A stretch of DNA of 47,435 nucleotides from Deltaproteobacteria bacterium (GTDB taxonomy: Bacteria; Desulfobacterota; Desulfuromonadia; Geobacterales; Pseudopelobacteraceae). Below, one piece after another: positions 16,413-24,643 of the stretch. The DNA lies in contig JAJXYO010000019.1 in assembly GCA_021780495.1 (NCBI GenBank), forward strand, positions 1 through 47,435, given 5' to 3'. The notes under the pieces were generated by a model. The model was not told the DNA's origin. It ran no database searches and was given only the letters and a program-made list of their open reading frames with translations. How positions within the stretch are numbered: the first letter of the stretch is position 1; every line of letters starts with the position of its first letter. Both the position numbers and the translations under genes were made by a program.

Positions 16413-16440
16413 CATATATCATCAATCGAATCATGTGCAA
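16413..16440 (-). promoter_or_regulatory. Candidate promoter of the cco cluster
   Basis: On the minus strand TTGCAC and TATATG are separated by 16 nt, about 60 nt ahead of the ccoN start and between guaA and ccoN. The match is moderate. No convincing FNR box (TTGAT-N4-ATCAA) was found nearby. Confidence 0.3.
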
Positions 16441-16466
16441 TGGCAGTGCAGCATTTTCTGTCGAGG

Positions 16467-18026
16467 CTATTCCCACTCAATGGTCGCCGGCGGCTTGCTG
16501 GAGATATCGTACACCACCCGATTGATCCCTTTTACCTCGTTGATGATCCGGCCGCTGATACGGGCCAGATCTTCATAGGGCATCGGATACCATCCGGCGG
16601 TCATAAAATCCTTGGTTTCGACGGCCCGCAACGCCACCACATACTCATAGGTGCGGCCATCCCCCATGACGCCGACGCTTTTAACCGGCAAAAAGACCGC
16701 AAAGGCCTGACTGATCTTTTCATAATGTCCGGATGCGTAAAGTTCTTCGATGTAGATGGCATCGGCCCGGCGCAGGATGTCGGCATACTCCTTTTTTACC
16801 TCGCCGAGGATACGCACACCCAAGCCAGGTCCCGGAAAGGGATGTCTCCAAACCATCTGGTGCGGCAGTCCCAACTCCTCTCCGATGGCACGGACCTCAT
16901 CCTTGAACAGCTCGCGTAGCGGTTCCAGCAATTTCAACTTCATATAATCCGGCAGTCCGCCGACGTTATGGTGGCTCTTGATGTTGTGGGCCTTGCCGGT
17001 CTTGGCACCCGCTGATTCGATTACGTCCGGATAGATGGTGCCCTGGGCCAGCCAGTTAGCGTCCTGAATACGTTTTGATTCTTCTTCAAAGATATCGACA
17101 AAAAGTCCGCCAATGATCTTACGCTTTTTTTCCGGATCACTCACGCCCGTCAGGGCCGACAGGAAGCGATCTTCCGCATCCACCCGGATAACCTTGACCC
17201 CCAGGTTTTCGGCGAAGGTTGACATGACCTGATCCCCTTCGGCCAGCCGCAGCAGCCCGTTATCGACAAAGACGCAGGTCAATTGATCGCCAATTGCGCG
17301 ATGAATCAGCGCCGCCGCGACAGAAGAATCGACACCGCCCGAGAGCCCGAGAATGACCCGGTCACTGCCGACTTGTTGCCTGATACGATCAACGGCATCT
17401 TCAATGATCTGGCCGGGAGTCCATTGGCCGCTGCAGCCGCAGACCTTGCGGACAAACGTATCGATCAACATTTCACCGCGCGGGGTATGATTCACCTCGG
17501 GGTGAAACTGAACTCCGTACAGATTGCGGCTGACGTCTTGAATGGCGCAAACCGGTGCATTGGCGGTCTCGGCAACGCTTTCAAAGCCATCAGGTATTTT
17601 TGATACATGGTCGCCGTGGCTCATCCAGACCGGGCTTTTTCCTTCAATGAAAAAACCATCGAAGAGCGGTCCCGGCTGGGTGGTAACCAGCAGGTCGGCA
17701 TGACCGAACTCGCGTTTGCCAGCCGCCACGACCTCGCCGCCGAAGTGCCGACTCATCAATTGCATGCCGTAGCAGATTCCCAGAACCGGAATCCCCAGTT
17801 CGAACAGTTCCTCCGCCACAGAAGGTGCCTCCGGCTCATAGACCGACTTCGGGCCACCCGAGAGGATGATCCCGCTGGGCGCCAGGGAGCGGATATTGTC
17901 CATGGTCATGTCAAACGGGTGCAGCTCACAATAGACATGAGCTTCCCGGACCCTGCGGGCGATCAACTGGGTGTACTGGGAACCGAAATCGAGGATCAGG
18001 ATCTTCTGGCTGTGAATATCTGACAT
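16467..18026 (-). CDS. guaA: GMP synthase (glutamine-hydrolysing)
   Basis: GuaA converts XMP, ATP and glutamine to GMP, the last step of guanine nucleotide synthesis. The 519-residue protein has an N-terminal class I glutamine amidotransferase domain with nucleophile Cys85 in 'GICYGMQL' and the His-Glu pair in 'FHPEVNHT'. The ATP pyrophosphatase P-loop '[13 protein letters not shown]' follows, then the C-terminal dimerisation domain ending in the characteristic 'PPATIEWE'. Length is normal and all motifs are intact. It lies 135 nt downstream of guaB on the same strand, the usual guaBA order. Confidence 0.97.
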   Translation of the reverse strand: MSDIHSQKILILDFGSQYTQLIARRVREAHVYCELHPFDMTMDNIRSLAPSGIILSGGPKSVYEPEAPSVAEELFELGIPVLGICYGMQLMSRHFGGEVVAAGKREFGHADLLVTTQPGPLFDGFFIEGKSPVWMSHGDHVSKIPDGFESVAETANAPVCAIQDVSRNLYGVQFHPEVNHTPRGEMLIDTFVRKVCGCSGQWTPGQIIEDAVDRIRQQVGSDRVILGLSGGVDSSVAAALIHRAIGDQLTCVFVDNGLLRLAEGDQVMSTFAENLGVKVIRVDAEDRFLSALTGVSDPEKKRKIIGGLFVDIFEEESKRIQDANWLAQGTIYPDVIESAGAKTGKAHNIKSHHNVGGLPDYMKLKLLEPLRELFKDEVRAIGEELGLPHQMVWRHPFPGPGLGVRILGEVKKEYADILRRADAIYIEELYASGHYEKISQAFAVFLPVKSVGVMGDGRTYEYVVALRAVETKDFMTAGWYPMPYEDLARISGRIINEVKGINRVVYDISSKPPATIEWE

Positions 18027-18121
18027 AATGTAAATAGCCTTTGGTTGTATTTTGATAAGTTACCAGTTGAATAGAATATGGGTATCAATGAAGGGAATGC
18101 TGGTTTTGGCAATGCAAGCAG

Positions 18122-18146
18122 ATGCCCCGTAATACGACCGGGGCAT
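18122..18146. other. GC-rich stem-loop between guaB and guaA
   Basis: ATGCCCCG at 18122-18129 pairs perfectly with CGGGGCAT at 18139-18146 around a 9-nt loop, 16 nt after the guaB stop. No T run follows in either direction, so it may be a partial terminator, attenuator or message-stabilising structure rather than a strong terminator. Confidence 0.45.
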
Positions 18147-18161
18147 GTCGGTTTCAAATTA

Positions 18162-19631
18162 TCAGTTGCCTACCCGGTAGTTAGGCGCTTCCTTTGTAAT
18201 CGTCACGTCATGCACATGAGACTCCTTGAGTCCGGCACCGGTAATACGAATGAACCTGCCTTTTTGCTGCAGTTCTTCAATCGAGCCGCAGCCGGTGTAA
18301 CCCATGCCGGAGCGTAACCCTCCCAGCAGTTGGTGAATATTGGCCGAAAGCGGCCCGCGCAACGGCACCATGCCTTCGATCCCTTCCGGTACAAGCTTGA
18401 CGTCGTCACCTACCTCCGACTGGAAGTAGCGATCCTTGCTGCCATCCTTCATGGCACCGATAGAACCCATACCACGGTAGGTCTTATAGGTTCGTCCCTG
18501 GTAGAGGACGGTGTCACCGGGGGATTCCTCGGTGCCGGCAAACAAAGAACCGATCATGATGCAATCGGCCCCGGCAGTGATGGCCTTGGGCAGGTCGCCT
18601 GAATATTTTACGCCGCCATCCGCGATGGCAGGTATACCATATTTATGGGCTACCCGGGAACACTCATGAATCGCTGTTATCTGAGGCACCCCCACGCCGG
18701 CAACAACCCGGGTGGTGCAGATAGAGCCAGGACCGATACCGACCTTGATGCCATCGACACCGGCTTTGATCAGCGCTTCCGCCGCCTCGGCAGTTGCGAT
18801 ATTGCCGGCAATGATTTCAACACCGGGGAATGTGGCCTTGGCCCGGATAACCGCATCGATGACGCCCTGGGAATGACCATGTGCGGTATCAATGACAATC
18901 ACATCAACACCCGCCTTGATAAGGGCATCCATTCGTGCTTCCATATCGTCAGTCGGTCCTACGGCCGCACCGACCCGCAAGCGCCCCAGACTGTCCTTGC
19001 AGGAGTTGGGATATTTTTTTACTTTTTCAATGTCCTTGATAGTAATCAGACCTTTAAGGAATCTATCCTCATCCACTACGAGAAGTTTTTCTACCCTGGT
19101 ATGTTTGAGGTGCTCCTTGGCCTGCTCAAGGGTAGTCCCTACCTCAACCGTCACCAGATTGCGTTTGGTCATACGTGCAGAAATGGGCAGATCATAATCG
19201 GTCTCGAAACGCAGGTCACGGTTGGTAAGTATTCCCACCAGTTTGCCGTTTGCCTTGGTAACGGGTACTCCCGAAATTCGATAGCGGGACATGATATCAA
19301 GGGCCTCGCTGATTTTTTGGGTAGGCCGCATCGTGATCGGGTCAACGATCATGCCGGACTCGCTCTTCTTGACCTTGTCCACTTCGTAGGCCTGTTCCTT
19401 GATCGTTAGATTCTTGTGGATAATGCCGATCCCTCCTTCACGTGCCATGCAGATGGCGGTACGGGCCTCGGTAACAGTATCCATGGCAGCGCTGACGAGT
19501 GGAATATTCAGGTGTATGTTGCGGGAAATACGGGTAGTCAGGTTGGCATCTCGAGGCAGAATCAAAGAATGGGCGGGGACCAAGAGTACATCATCAAACG
19601 TCAAGCCTTCCGTCAATTTATCGTAGGGCAT
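18162..19631 (-). CDS. guaB: IMP dehydrogenase
   Basis: GuaB oxidises IMP to XMP with NAD+, the committed step to GMP. The 489-residue protein has the split TIM barrel with the catalytic loop '[13 protein letters not shown]' (Cys305), two inserted CBS domains at about 95-205 that bind nucleotides and modulate activity, and the C-terminal mobile flap '[10 protein letters not shown]'. The start at 19631 is chosen because GAGGAG lies 7 nt upstream; the longer frame starts inside that site. A good promoter is seen at 19665-19693, and guaA follows downstream. Confidence 0.97.
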   Translation of the reverse strand: MPYDKLTEGLTFDDVLLVPAHSLILPRDANLTTRISRNIHLNIPLVSAAMDTVTEARTAICMAREGGIGIIHKNLTIKEQAYEVDKVKKSESGMIVDPITMRPTQKISEALDIMSRYRISGVPVTKANGKLVGILTNRDLRFETDYDLPISARMTKRNLVTVEVGTTLEQAKEHLKHTRVEKLLVVDEDRFLKGLITIKDIEKVKKYPNSCKDSLGRLRVGAAVGPTDDMEARMDALIKAGVDVIVIDTAHGHSQGVIDAVIRAKATFPGVEIIAGNIATAEAAEALIKAGVDGIKVGIGPGSICTTRVVAGVGVPQITAIHECSRVAHKYGIPAIADGGVKYSGDLPKAITAGADCIMIGSLFAGTEESPGDTVLYQGRTYKTYRGMGSIGAMKDGSKDRYFQSEVGDDVKLVPEGIEGMVPLRGPLSANIHQLLGGLRSGMGYTGCGSIEELQQKGRFIRITGAGLKESHVHDVTITKEAPNYRVGN

Positions 19632-19664
19632 GCATGAACTCCTCATAAAATATATAATTCTTCA

Positions 19665-19693
19665 AAGTTAGTACAGGGAACCATGCAAGTCAA
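19665..19693 (-). promoter_or_regulatory. Sigma-70-type promoter of guaB
   Basis: Reading the minus strand, TTGACT (19693-19688) and TAACTT (19670-19665) are separated by 17 nt and lie 34-62 nt before the guaB start. The remaining 19694-19907 is AT-rich and shows no gene. Confidence 0.6.
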
Positions 19694-19907
19694 GAGCAAA
19701 GGCACTGAAGCAACCATGCGCGAATATTTCAGGGCGGGGCGCTGACGTACCCATTACCCGGACTTTTTTGAATAGATGTGTCTGGTTTTAAGTTGGATTA
19801 CCTCATATGCGACATTGGTTAACCAAATGAGGCAAACTTGAATTGTTGCCAATTCTTTAAAAATAAATAAATCAAATAAAATAAGCTGGTTAAGCTGGAT
19901 TAATTTA

Positions 19908-19923
19908 TGGCACAACAAATGCT
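19908..19923 (+). promoter_or_regulatory. Sigma-54 (-24/-12) promoter
   Basis: TGGCACAACAAATGCT matches the sigma-54 consensus TGGCACN5TTGCW with one mismatch. The GG at 19909-19910 and GC at 19921-19922 have the required 12-nt spacing. Transcription would begin near 19934 and give a leader of about 36 nt before the lysine-rich gene. An enhancer-binding activator would be required. Confidence 0.75.
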
Positions 19924-19969
19924 ATAGTCAAATCCAAGAAACAATACCCCCACCCAAGGAGAATGAATC

Positions 19970-20200
19970 ATGAAAAAAGTATTGTCATCCATCGTAGCTG
20001 CTCTTGTTGCCCTTTCTTTCGCTGGTATCGTCTGTGCCGCTGAGCCAGCTGCACCTGTAATGCCTGCCGGCCACCCTGCTGTTGGTGAGAAAACTGCTAA
20101 ACCAGCCAAAAAGGCTAAAAAAGCCAAAAAGGTGAAGAAAGCCAAAAAAGTGAAAAAAGCCGTTAAGAAAGAAGAAGTAAAGCCAGCTGAAGCAAAGTAA
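19970..20200 (+). CDS. Small lysine/alanine-rich exported protein
   Basis: The 76-residue precursor has a clear signal peptide (MKKVLSSIVAALVALSFAG..., cleavage expected after the CA near residue 23-24). The mature ~52 residues are low complexity: a Pro/Ala lead, then repeated KKAKK/KKVKK units and an acidic end. The mature protein is strongly basic and would be periplasmic or secreted. Its plan recalls acid-shock (Asr-type) and histone-H1-like basic peptides, but similarity from composition alone is weak evidence. AAGGAGA 7 nt upstream makes a strong start. It is monocistronic, between a sigma-54 promoter and a strong terminator. The function is unknown. Confidence 0.7.
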   Translation: MKKVLSSIVAALVALSFAGIVCAAEPAAPVMPAGHPAVGEKTAKPAKKAKKAKKVKKAKKVKKAVKKEEVKPAEAK

Positions 20201-20224
20201 TCATCTGGAAAATGAGTAGAAACG

Positions 20225-20257
20225 AAAAGGCCGCATCTGATCGATGCGGCCTTTTTA
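20225..20257. terminator. Rho-independent terminator, probably bidirectional
   Basis: A 13-bp stem (20225-20237 with 20243-20255) containing GGCCGCATC/GATGCGGCC and a 5-nt loop is followed by a T run on the + strand and flanked by A residues that give a T run on the - strand. It ends the lysine-rich gene and can also end metY, which converges from the right. Confidence 0.9.
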
Positions 20258-20319
20258 TTACAAACTTCCGTAGTTTTCTTCGATGAATCCCTAGCCTCTG
20301 AATGACACAACTTTCTCTA

Positions 20320-21606
20320 TCAAGACTGGGATAGCTCCAGTGCCTGTTTGATGTCGGCGATGATATCTTCTACACACTCAATACCAATCGAGAGACGGAT
20401 AAAGTCGGCAGTAACGCCGGATGCTACCTGTTCTTCTTCGGAAAGCTGCTGATGTGTTGTGGAAGCCGGGTGGATCACCAGGGATTTGGCGTCGCCAATA
20501 TTGGCCAGGTGTGAAAGCAACTTGACGCTGTCGATGAACTTCTTGCCGGCCTGTAAGCCGCCCTTTATGCCGAAACCGATAATGGCGCCTTCACCTTTCG
20601 GCAGATACTTGCGGGCTCTGGTATAATCCTTATGGCTGGCAAGGCCCGGATAATTGACCCATGAAACCAGAGAATGCGTTTCAAGCCATGCTGCAACGGC
20701 ACGGGCGTTCTCGACATGGCGAGGCATGCGGACATGCAGAGTTTCAATGCCCTGCAGCAATTGAAAGGCATTGAAGGGCGAGAGGCAGGCTCCCATGTCG
20801 CGTAGCAGGTTAACCCTCATCCTCAGGATGTAGGAGAGATTGCCCAGCGCATCCCAGAACCTGAGACCATGGTACGAAGGGTCGGGCTCCGAAAATTCAG
20901 GGAATTTACCGTTATTCCACGGGAATGTCCCGCCATCAACCACCGCGCCGCCGATACTGGTGCCATGGCCTCCCATGAATTTGGTCAGCGAGTAGACAAC
21001 AATATCGGCGCCATGTTCAAGCGGTTTGAACAGGTATGGAGTGGTCACCGTATTGTCGATGACAAAAGGGATGCCGGCTGCACGTGATATTGCGCCGATA
21101 GCTTCGAAGTCATCCACATTGTTCTTGGGGTTTCCCACAGATTCAGTATACACAAGGCGTGTGTTGTCATCGATCGCCCGGCGGACATTTTCTGGATCGG
21201 AGGTGTCAACAAACTTGACTGTGATGCCGAGCCGGGGAAGGGTGTAATGGAACAGATTATAGGTGCCGCCGTACAGATAATTGGATGAAATAATATTCTG
21301 CCCGGCCTTGGTAATATTGAGTACCGCATAGGTAATGGCAGCCTGTCCTGAAGCGACAGCAAGAGCACCGACCCCTCCATCCAATGCCGCCAGGCGTTTC
21401 TCCAGCACATCGGTCGTCGGATTCATCAGACGGGTATAGATATTTCCAAATTCTTTAAGTCCGAACAGGTTGGCAGCATGTTCAGAATTTTTGAAAACAT
21501 ACGAGGTCGTCTGATAAATGGGAACGGCGCGGGAAAGCGTGCCCGGATCGGGAGACTGCCCTGCGTGGAGTGCTAATGTTTCGATTGATTGTGACGTGTC
21601 TGACAT
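20320..21606 (-). CDS. metY: O-acetylhomoserine sulfhydrylase (MetY / Cys-Met PLP family)
   Basis: The 428-residue enzyme belongs to the Cys/Met metabolism PLP family. It most resembles O-acetyl-L-homoserine aminocarboxypropyltransferase, which makes homocysteine from O-acetylhomoserine and sulfide. The PLP lysine is Lys209 in '[13 protein letters not shown]', and the family opening '[28 protein letters not shown]' is intact. The length (about 425-430) separates it from the shorter MetB/MetC group. AGGAGG 7 nt upstream supports the start. Upstream on the same strand lies the degraded glucose-6-phosphate isomerase remnant. No methionine riboswitch was recognised. Confidence 0.92.
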   Translation of the reverse strand: MSDTSQSIETLALHAGQSPDPGTLSRAVPIYQTTSYVFKNSEHAANLFGLKEFGNIYTRLMNPTTDVLEKRLAALDGGVGALAVASGQAAITYAVLNITKAGQNIISSNYLYGGTYNLFHYTLPRLGITVKFVDTSDPENVRRAIDDNTRLVYTESVGNPKNNVDDFEAIGAISRAAGIPFVIDNTVTTPYLFKPLEHGADIVVYSLTKFMGGHGTSIGGAVVDGGTFPWNNGKFPEFSEPDPSYHGLRFWDALGNLSYILRMRVNLLRDMGACLSPFNAFQLLQGIETLHVRMPRHVENARAVAAWLETHSLVSWVNYPGLASHKDYTRARKYLPKGEGAIIGFGIKGGLQAGKKFIDSVKLLSHLANIGDAKSLVIHPASTTHQQLSEEEQVASGVTADFIRLSIGIECVEDIIADIKQALELSQS

Positions 21607-21686
21607 GGTTGAATCCTCCTGTGTAGTATGTATGATGGACTAATGCTAAACGGTGTGTCTGCGGTAACACCACTACCTGTACCTGA

Positions 21687-21920
21687 GACACCGCGATCGG
21701 GCTTGGCCGCAAGGTGGCGAAGGATGGCAAAGATCACCTCGACTTCGTCCAGTTTACCAAGTTCTACAGCAATTTTTTCCGCAGTCAACTTACTTTTCTG
21801 GGCCGTCGTTACATCGGCAACCGATTTCTGTAATGGAATTACTGCGTCGGCCGCCTTTTTACCCGCTTCCACGCCCGGTTGATGATAGGCATTTGATGTT
21901 GGCCAGTCTGGCGAATAGGC
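21687..21920 (-). pseudogene. pgi: 3'-terminal remnant of a glucose-6-phosphate isomerase gene
   Basis: The minus-strand frame here reads 'NAYHQPGVEAGKKAADAVI' followed by '...LTAEKIAVELGKLDEVE' and 'VIFAILRHLAAKPDRGVS'. I recognise this as the C-terminal end of the bacterial glucose-6-phosphate isomerase type that carries 'QPGVEAGKKAA'. The ~78 codons have no proper start and sit between the stop of the hybrid kinase gene at 21931 and metY. Upstream of 'AYSPDW' the frame meets unrelated sequence, and the 3' end runs on without a natural stop into the metY leader. The rest of the gene is absent, so this is a truncated remnant. The assignment is from memory of the family. Confidence 0.6.
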
Positions 21921-21930
21921 CGACCTGCGG

Positions 21931-23985
21931 TCAAGTCCGGCCCGGTATCAGTCTGTCAAGCAGCGCACCCCGTAATTGATCCTGATCATAGGGCTTCATT
22001 AAAACCCCGACGTGTTCATCGACGAGGATATCGGCTGAAAGCTCATTTCTACTGCAACCGCTGCAGAAGATAATTGGAATGGTCCTGGAAATCTCACGAA
22101 CCTGGCGGTATGTCTCAATTCCATCCATTTCCGGCATAAGCAGATCCAATAGAATCAGATCGATCCTGTCAGAGTGCTCGCGGTAGATATCGAGAGCTTT
22201 ACGTCCATTAGCGGCAGTTATTGATGAAAAGCCTATTCTTTCAAGCCAGGCGGGCCCAAGAACTCGCAGTTCTTCCTCATCGTCTATCAGCAAGATCGTA
22301 CCACCACGTACCTTTACACAGGGCGTTTGGCCGGTTGCCGGCAGGTAGTCAGCAACTGCAGATGGTTCTGGCACGGGGAGGTATATCTTGAATGTTGTAC
22401 CGACCCCCGGTGTACTCGATAGCTGTAGCGCACCCTCATGTGATCTGATGATGCCAAGCGTGGCGGACATGCCCAGTCCACGACCTGCGAATTTAGTGGT
22501 ATAGAACGGCTCGAATATACGGTTTTGTGTCACCGCATCCATGCCGCAGCCGTTGTCGGAAACCTCAAGACAGACGTATCGAGCAGCACGAATGGCCGTG
22601 CCGGTAAAATCCGTTTCCGCTCCATCGTCCGGAAGATCCACTTCAGCGAGTGAGATCCTGATGGTGCCGTTATTATCGCCGATCGCCTCGGCGGCGTTGA
22701 TGATCAGGTTCATGACCACCTGCTGGATCTGGCTGCTGTCAACAATGCTCACAAGTTCGTTGTGAGTCTGTAATTCGATGGCGACATTCTTTTTGATGCC
22801 GGAATGCAGCATCCTCACTATATCTTCCACCAAGGCTTGCAGATTGGTCGGCGCGTGCTGCAGCTCATTTTTTCCGGCGTATGACAGCATCTGACGACAG
22901 AGATCGGCAGCCCGGTTGGCGGCATCTTCGATCTTCTGAATATACTCAGAATACGACGATAGTGGATCGATATCGTCCTTGATTACGTAACAGTACCCCA
23001 AAACTATGGACAGAATATTGTTGAAGTCATGGGCAATACCGCCAGCCAGCACCCCCAGACTTTCCAATTTCTGGGTCTGCTGGAAATGCCGCTCCTGCAC
23101 CAGCCGTTCTTCTTCGGCCCTGATGCGCTCAGTGACATCGTCCACTGAAACCACCAGACCGCTGATGGTTCCTGCACTAAAAAGCGGTACGGCACCGCAG
23201 ACGAGACTCTTGACTGTCCCATCATGACGCGGCAGCACGGTCTCGAACGTGATCTTTTCCGCACCATCTTTTATCACGGTGTGAACTTCGGCATGAACTT
23301 GCGGCCGGGTGTCATCGGTGAACAGGGTGCAAAAATGCCGTCCCAGAAGTTCCTCCCGCGAGCATCCGCTGAGTACCTCAAAGCGCCCGTTGAGCATCTG
23401 GATATTGCCGTCGAGGTCGAGGACAACCAGTGAATTGGTGCTGGCTTCCATGACCTTCAACAGAAAGTTATTAGAATCCTGAAGCATCTTCCCCGATTTG
23501 ATAAGATCCTGGAATGGGAGTAAGCGATACAACAGCAGGCCAAATCCCAGGCCGATGATTGCCATTATGCCTGATTTCATAAGAAGTGGTAGAATCGAAC
23601 GGCTGATTTCAATCCTGCCGACGGCCTCGCCGTTATTGCTTATGACAAAAGAAACTGTTACCTGCGGCGATTTCAGGGCGTTAAGGCTTTCTGCGACCAG
23701 TGTTTTTTCGTCAAAAATGCGGCGTATTTCAGCCGTACCCGACCTCGGCCGGCGTGCCAGGACCTCTTCGATGCGAATCGTCTCGTAACGCCATAGTTCC
23801 GGGTTGGTGCTGATCACCCTGGAGACGAGCTTCGAATTGATCTCTGCCTCTGTTTCCATGATTCCCAACAAAGACTCGTATGAGATCACAAAATATCCTA
23901 CTGGTAACATGAGCGCCGCCAGAACGCAAAAAACCACCGAAAATCTGGTGGCGTTTGAGAAGCTGGCGTCGTTGACGAGTCTCAT
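21931..23985 (-). CDS. Membrane-bound hybrid histidine kinase with PAS and receiver domains
   Basis: The 684-residue protein has a first transmembrane helix at about 14-34, a periplasmic segment of ~100 residues, a second helix at about 135-158 and a PAS domain at ~170-290. Next are the HisKA domain with phospho-histidine His319 in 'GIAHDFNNIL' and an ATPase domain with 'NLIINAAEAI', 'DNGCGMD' and 'GRGLGMSATLGI'. A C-terminal receiver carries the phospho-accepting aspartate at 614 in 'LLDLLMPEMDG'. It senses an unknown periplasmic or redox signal. It overlaps the stop-start of the upstream two-TM gene by ATGA and points away from the exopolysaccharide locus, where a regulatory role is possible but unproven. 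No output domain is present. Confidence 0.93.
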   Translation of the reverse strand: MRLVNDASFSNATRFSVVFCVLAALMLPVGYFVISYESLLGIMETEAEINSKLVSRVISTNPELWRYETIRIEEVLARRPRSGTAEIRRIFDEKTLVAESLNALKSPQVTVSFVISNNGEAVGRIEISRSILPLLMKSGIMAIIGLGFGLLLYRLLPFQDLIKSGKMLQDSNNFLLKVMEASTNSLVVLDLDGNIQMLNGRFEVLSGCSREELLGRHFCTLFTDDTRPQVHAEVHTVIKDGAEKITFETVLPRHDGTVKSLVCGAVPLFSAGTISGLVVSVDDVTERIRAEEERLVQERHFQQTQKLESLGVLAGGIAHDFNNILSIVLGYCYVIKDDIDPLSSYSEYIQKIEDAANRAADLCRQMLSYAGKNELQHAPTNLQALVEDIVRMLHSGIKKNVAIELQTHNELVSIVDSSQIQQVVMNLIINAAEAIGDNNGTIRISLAEVDLPDDGAETDFTGTAIRAARYVCLEVSDNGCGMDAVTQNRIFEPFYTTKFAGRGLGMSATLGIIRSHEGALQLSSTPGVGTTFKIYLPVPEPSAVADYLPATGQTPCVKVRGGTILLIDDEEELRVLGPAWLERIGFSSITAANGRKALDIYREHSDRIDLILLDLLMPEMDGIETYRQVREISRTIPIIFCSGCSRNELSADILVDEHVGVLMKPYDQDQLRGALLDRLIPGRT

Positions 23986-24440
23986 CTCACGCTCTTGTTG
24001 CTGATTATACGTTCCGGATTATCTTGGACAGCAATGCCTAAATTTGAATCTTTTACACCATAATAGAACGCGTTAAGCTCGTTTATCAACGCAATGGTTT
24101 CCTCTTTTTGCAACACAATAGTAGAAAGTCTATATTCCAGCTCTTTAACTTTGTCCGGGAGATGAGATCTTGCCGAATATTTTTTTATGAAACTGGTTAT
24201 TAATAACACACATGAGACCCAGCTAAGCAATGGGGTGAATATTATCAAATCAGCGAAGTAAAAAGCCCATGTTTTCGATGGCTGCTTGTGTGTATAGAAT
24301 TTTTCTGTGATGGGATCGAAAAAAAAACCTGCGTTGGTGAAATTCTGAAATCTGGCGGAAAATGTATCAATGAAGATTGACAACAACTCTAATAGACCAA
24401 AGGCTTCCACTAAAATTACACCTGTCAGATACATTTGCAT
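23982..24440 (-). CDS. Two-transmembrane protein with C-terminal coiled coil, unknown function
   Basis: The ~152-residue protein has a first transmembrane helix near the N-terminus, a periplasmic-type loop ('FTNAGFFFDPITEKFYTHKQ') of about 35 residues, and a second helix rich in Phe, Leu and Ile. A C-terminal tail beginning 'PDKVKELEYRLSTIVLQKEE' has heptad-like spacing and probably forms a coiled coil. I recognise no family. The ATG at 24440 has GAGG at 9-nt spacing; an alternative start is 24455. Its stop overlaps the hybrid kinase start by four bases, so the two are probably co-translated, and it may be an accessory sensor subunit. The 203 bp to 24643 hold no clear promoter motif; they are very AT-rich. 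Confidence 0.65.
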   Translation of the reverse strand: MQMYLTGVILVEAFGLLELLSIFIDTFSARFQNFTNAGFFFDPITEKFYTHKQPSKTWAFYFADLIIFTPLLSWVSCVLLITSFIKKYSARSHLPDKVKELEYRLSTIVLQKEETIALINELNAFYYGVKDSNLGIAVQDNPERIISNKSVR

Positions 24441-24643
24441 GTTCGAATACCTCATTATGCTTGTTTGTTCATTAAGATATTGGTTAAAAACAGGTAAGCA
24501 ATATCACGATTTCTCAATATATAAAAGGGTAATAAATTAATAGCTTTACAAAATATGTAAAATGTAATAAACGATTTTAGATTTTTATTCAATTCAAATG
24601 ATATATGCATAATGTCTTAATTAAAATTAGAGGAATATAGTTT

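Noticed and set aside
16353..16466. FNR-box search upstream of ccoN
   Set aside because: TTGAT occurs but the matching ATCAA half-site at the right spacing was not found.
18645..19409. 254-codon + strand frame opposite guaB
   Set aside because: It overlaps the conserved IMP dehydrogenase gene and encodes no recognisable protein.
21607..21690. SAM-type riboswitch in the metY leader
   Set aside because: No known methionine/SAM riboswitch core was recognised, and the region is occupied by the pgi remnant.
24456..24643. Sigma-54 promoter upstream of the PrsT-like gene
   Set aside because: PEP-CTERM-type loci are often sigma-54 controlled, but no GG-N10-GC element with TGGCAC/TTGC context was found here.
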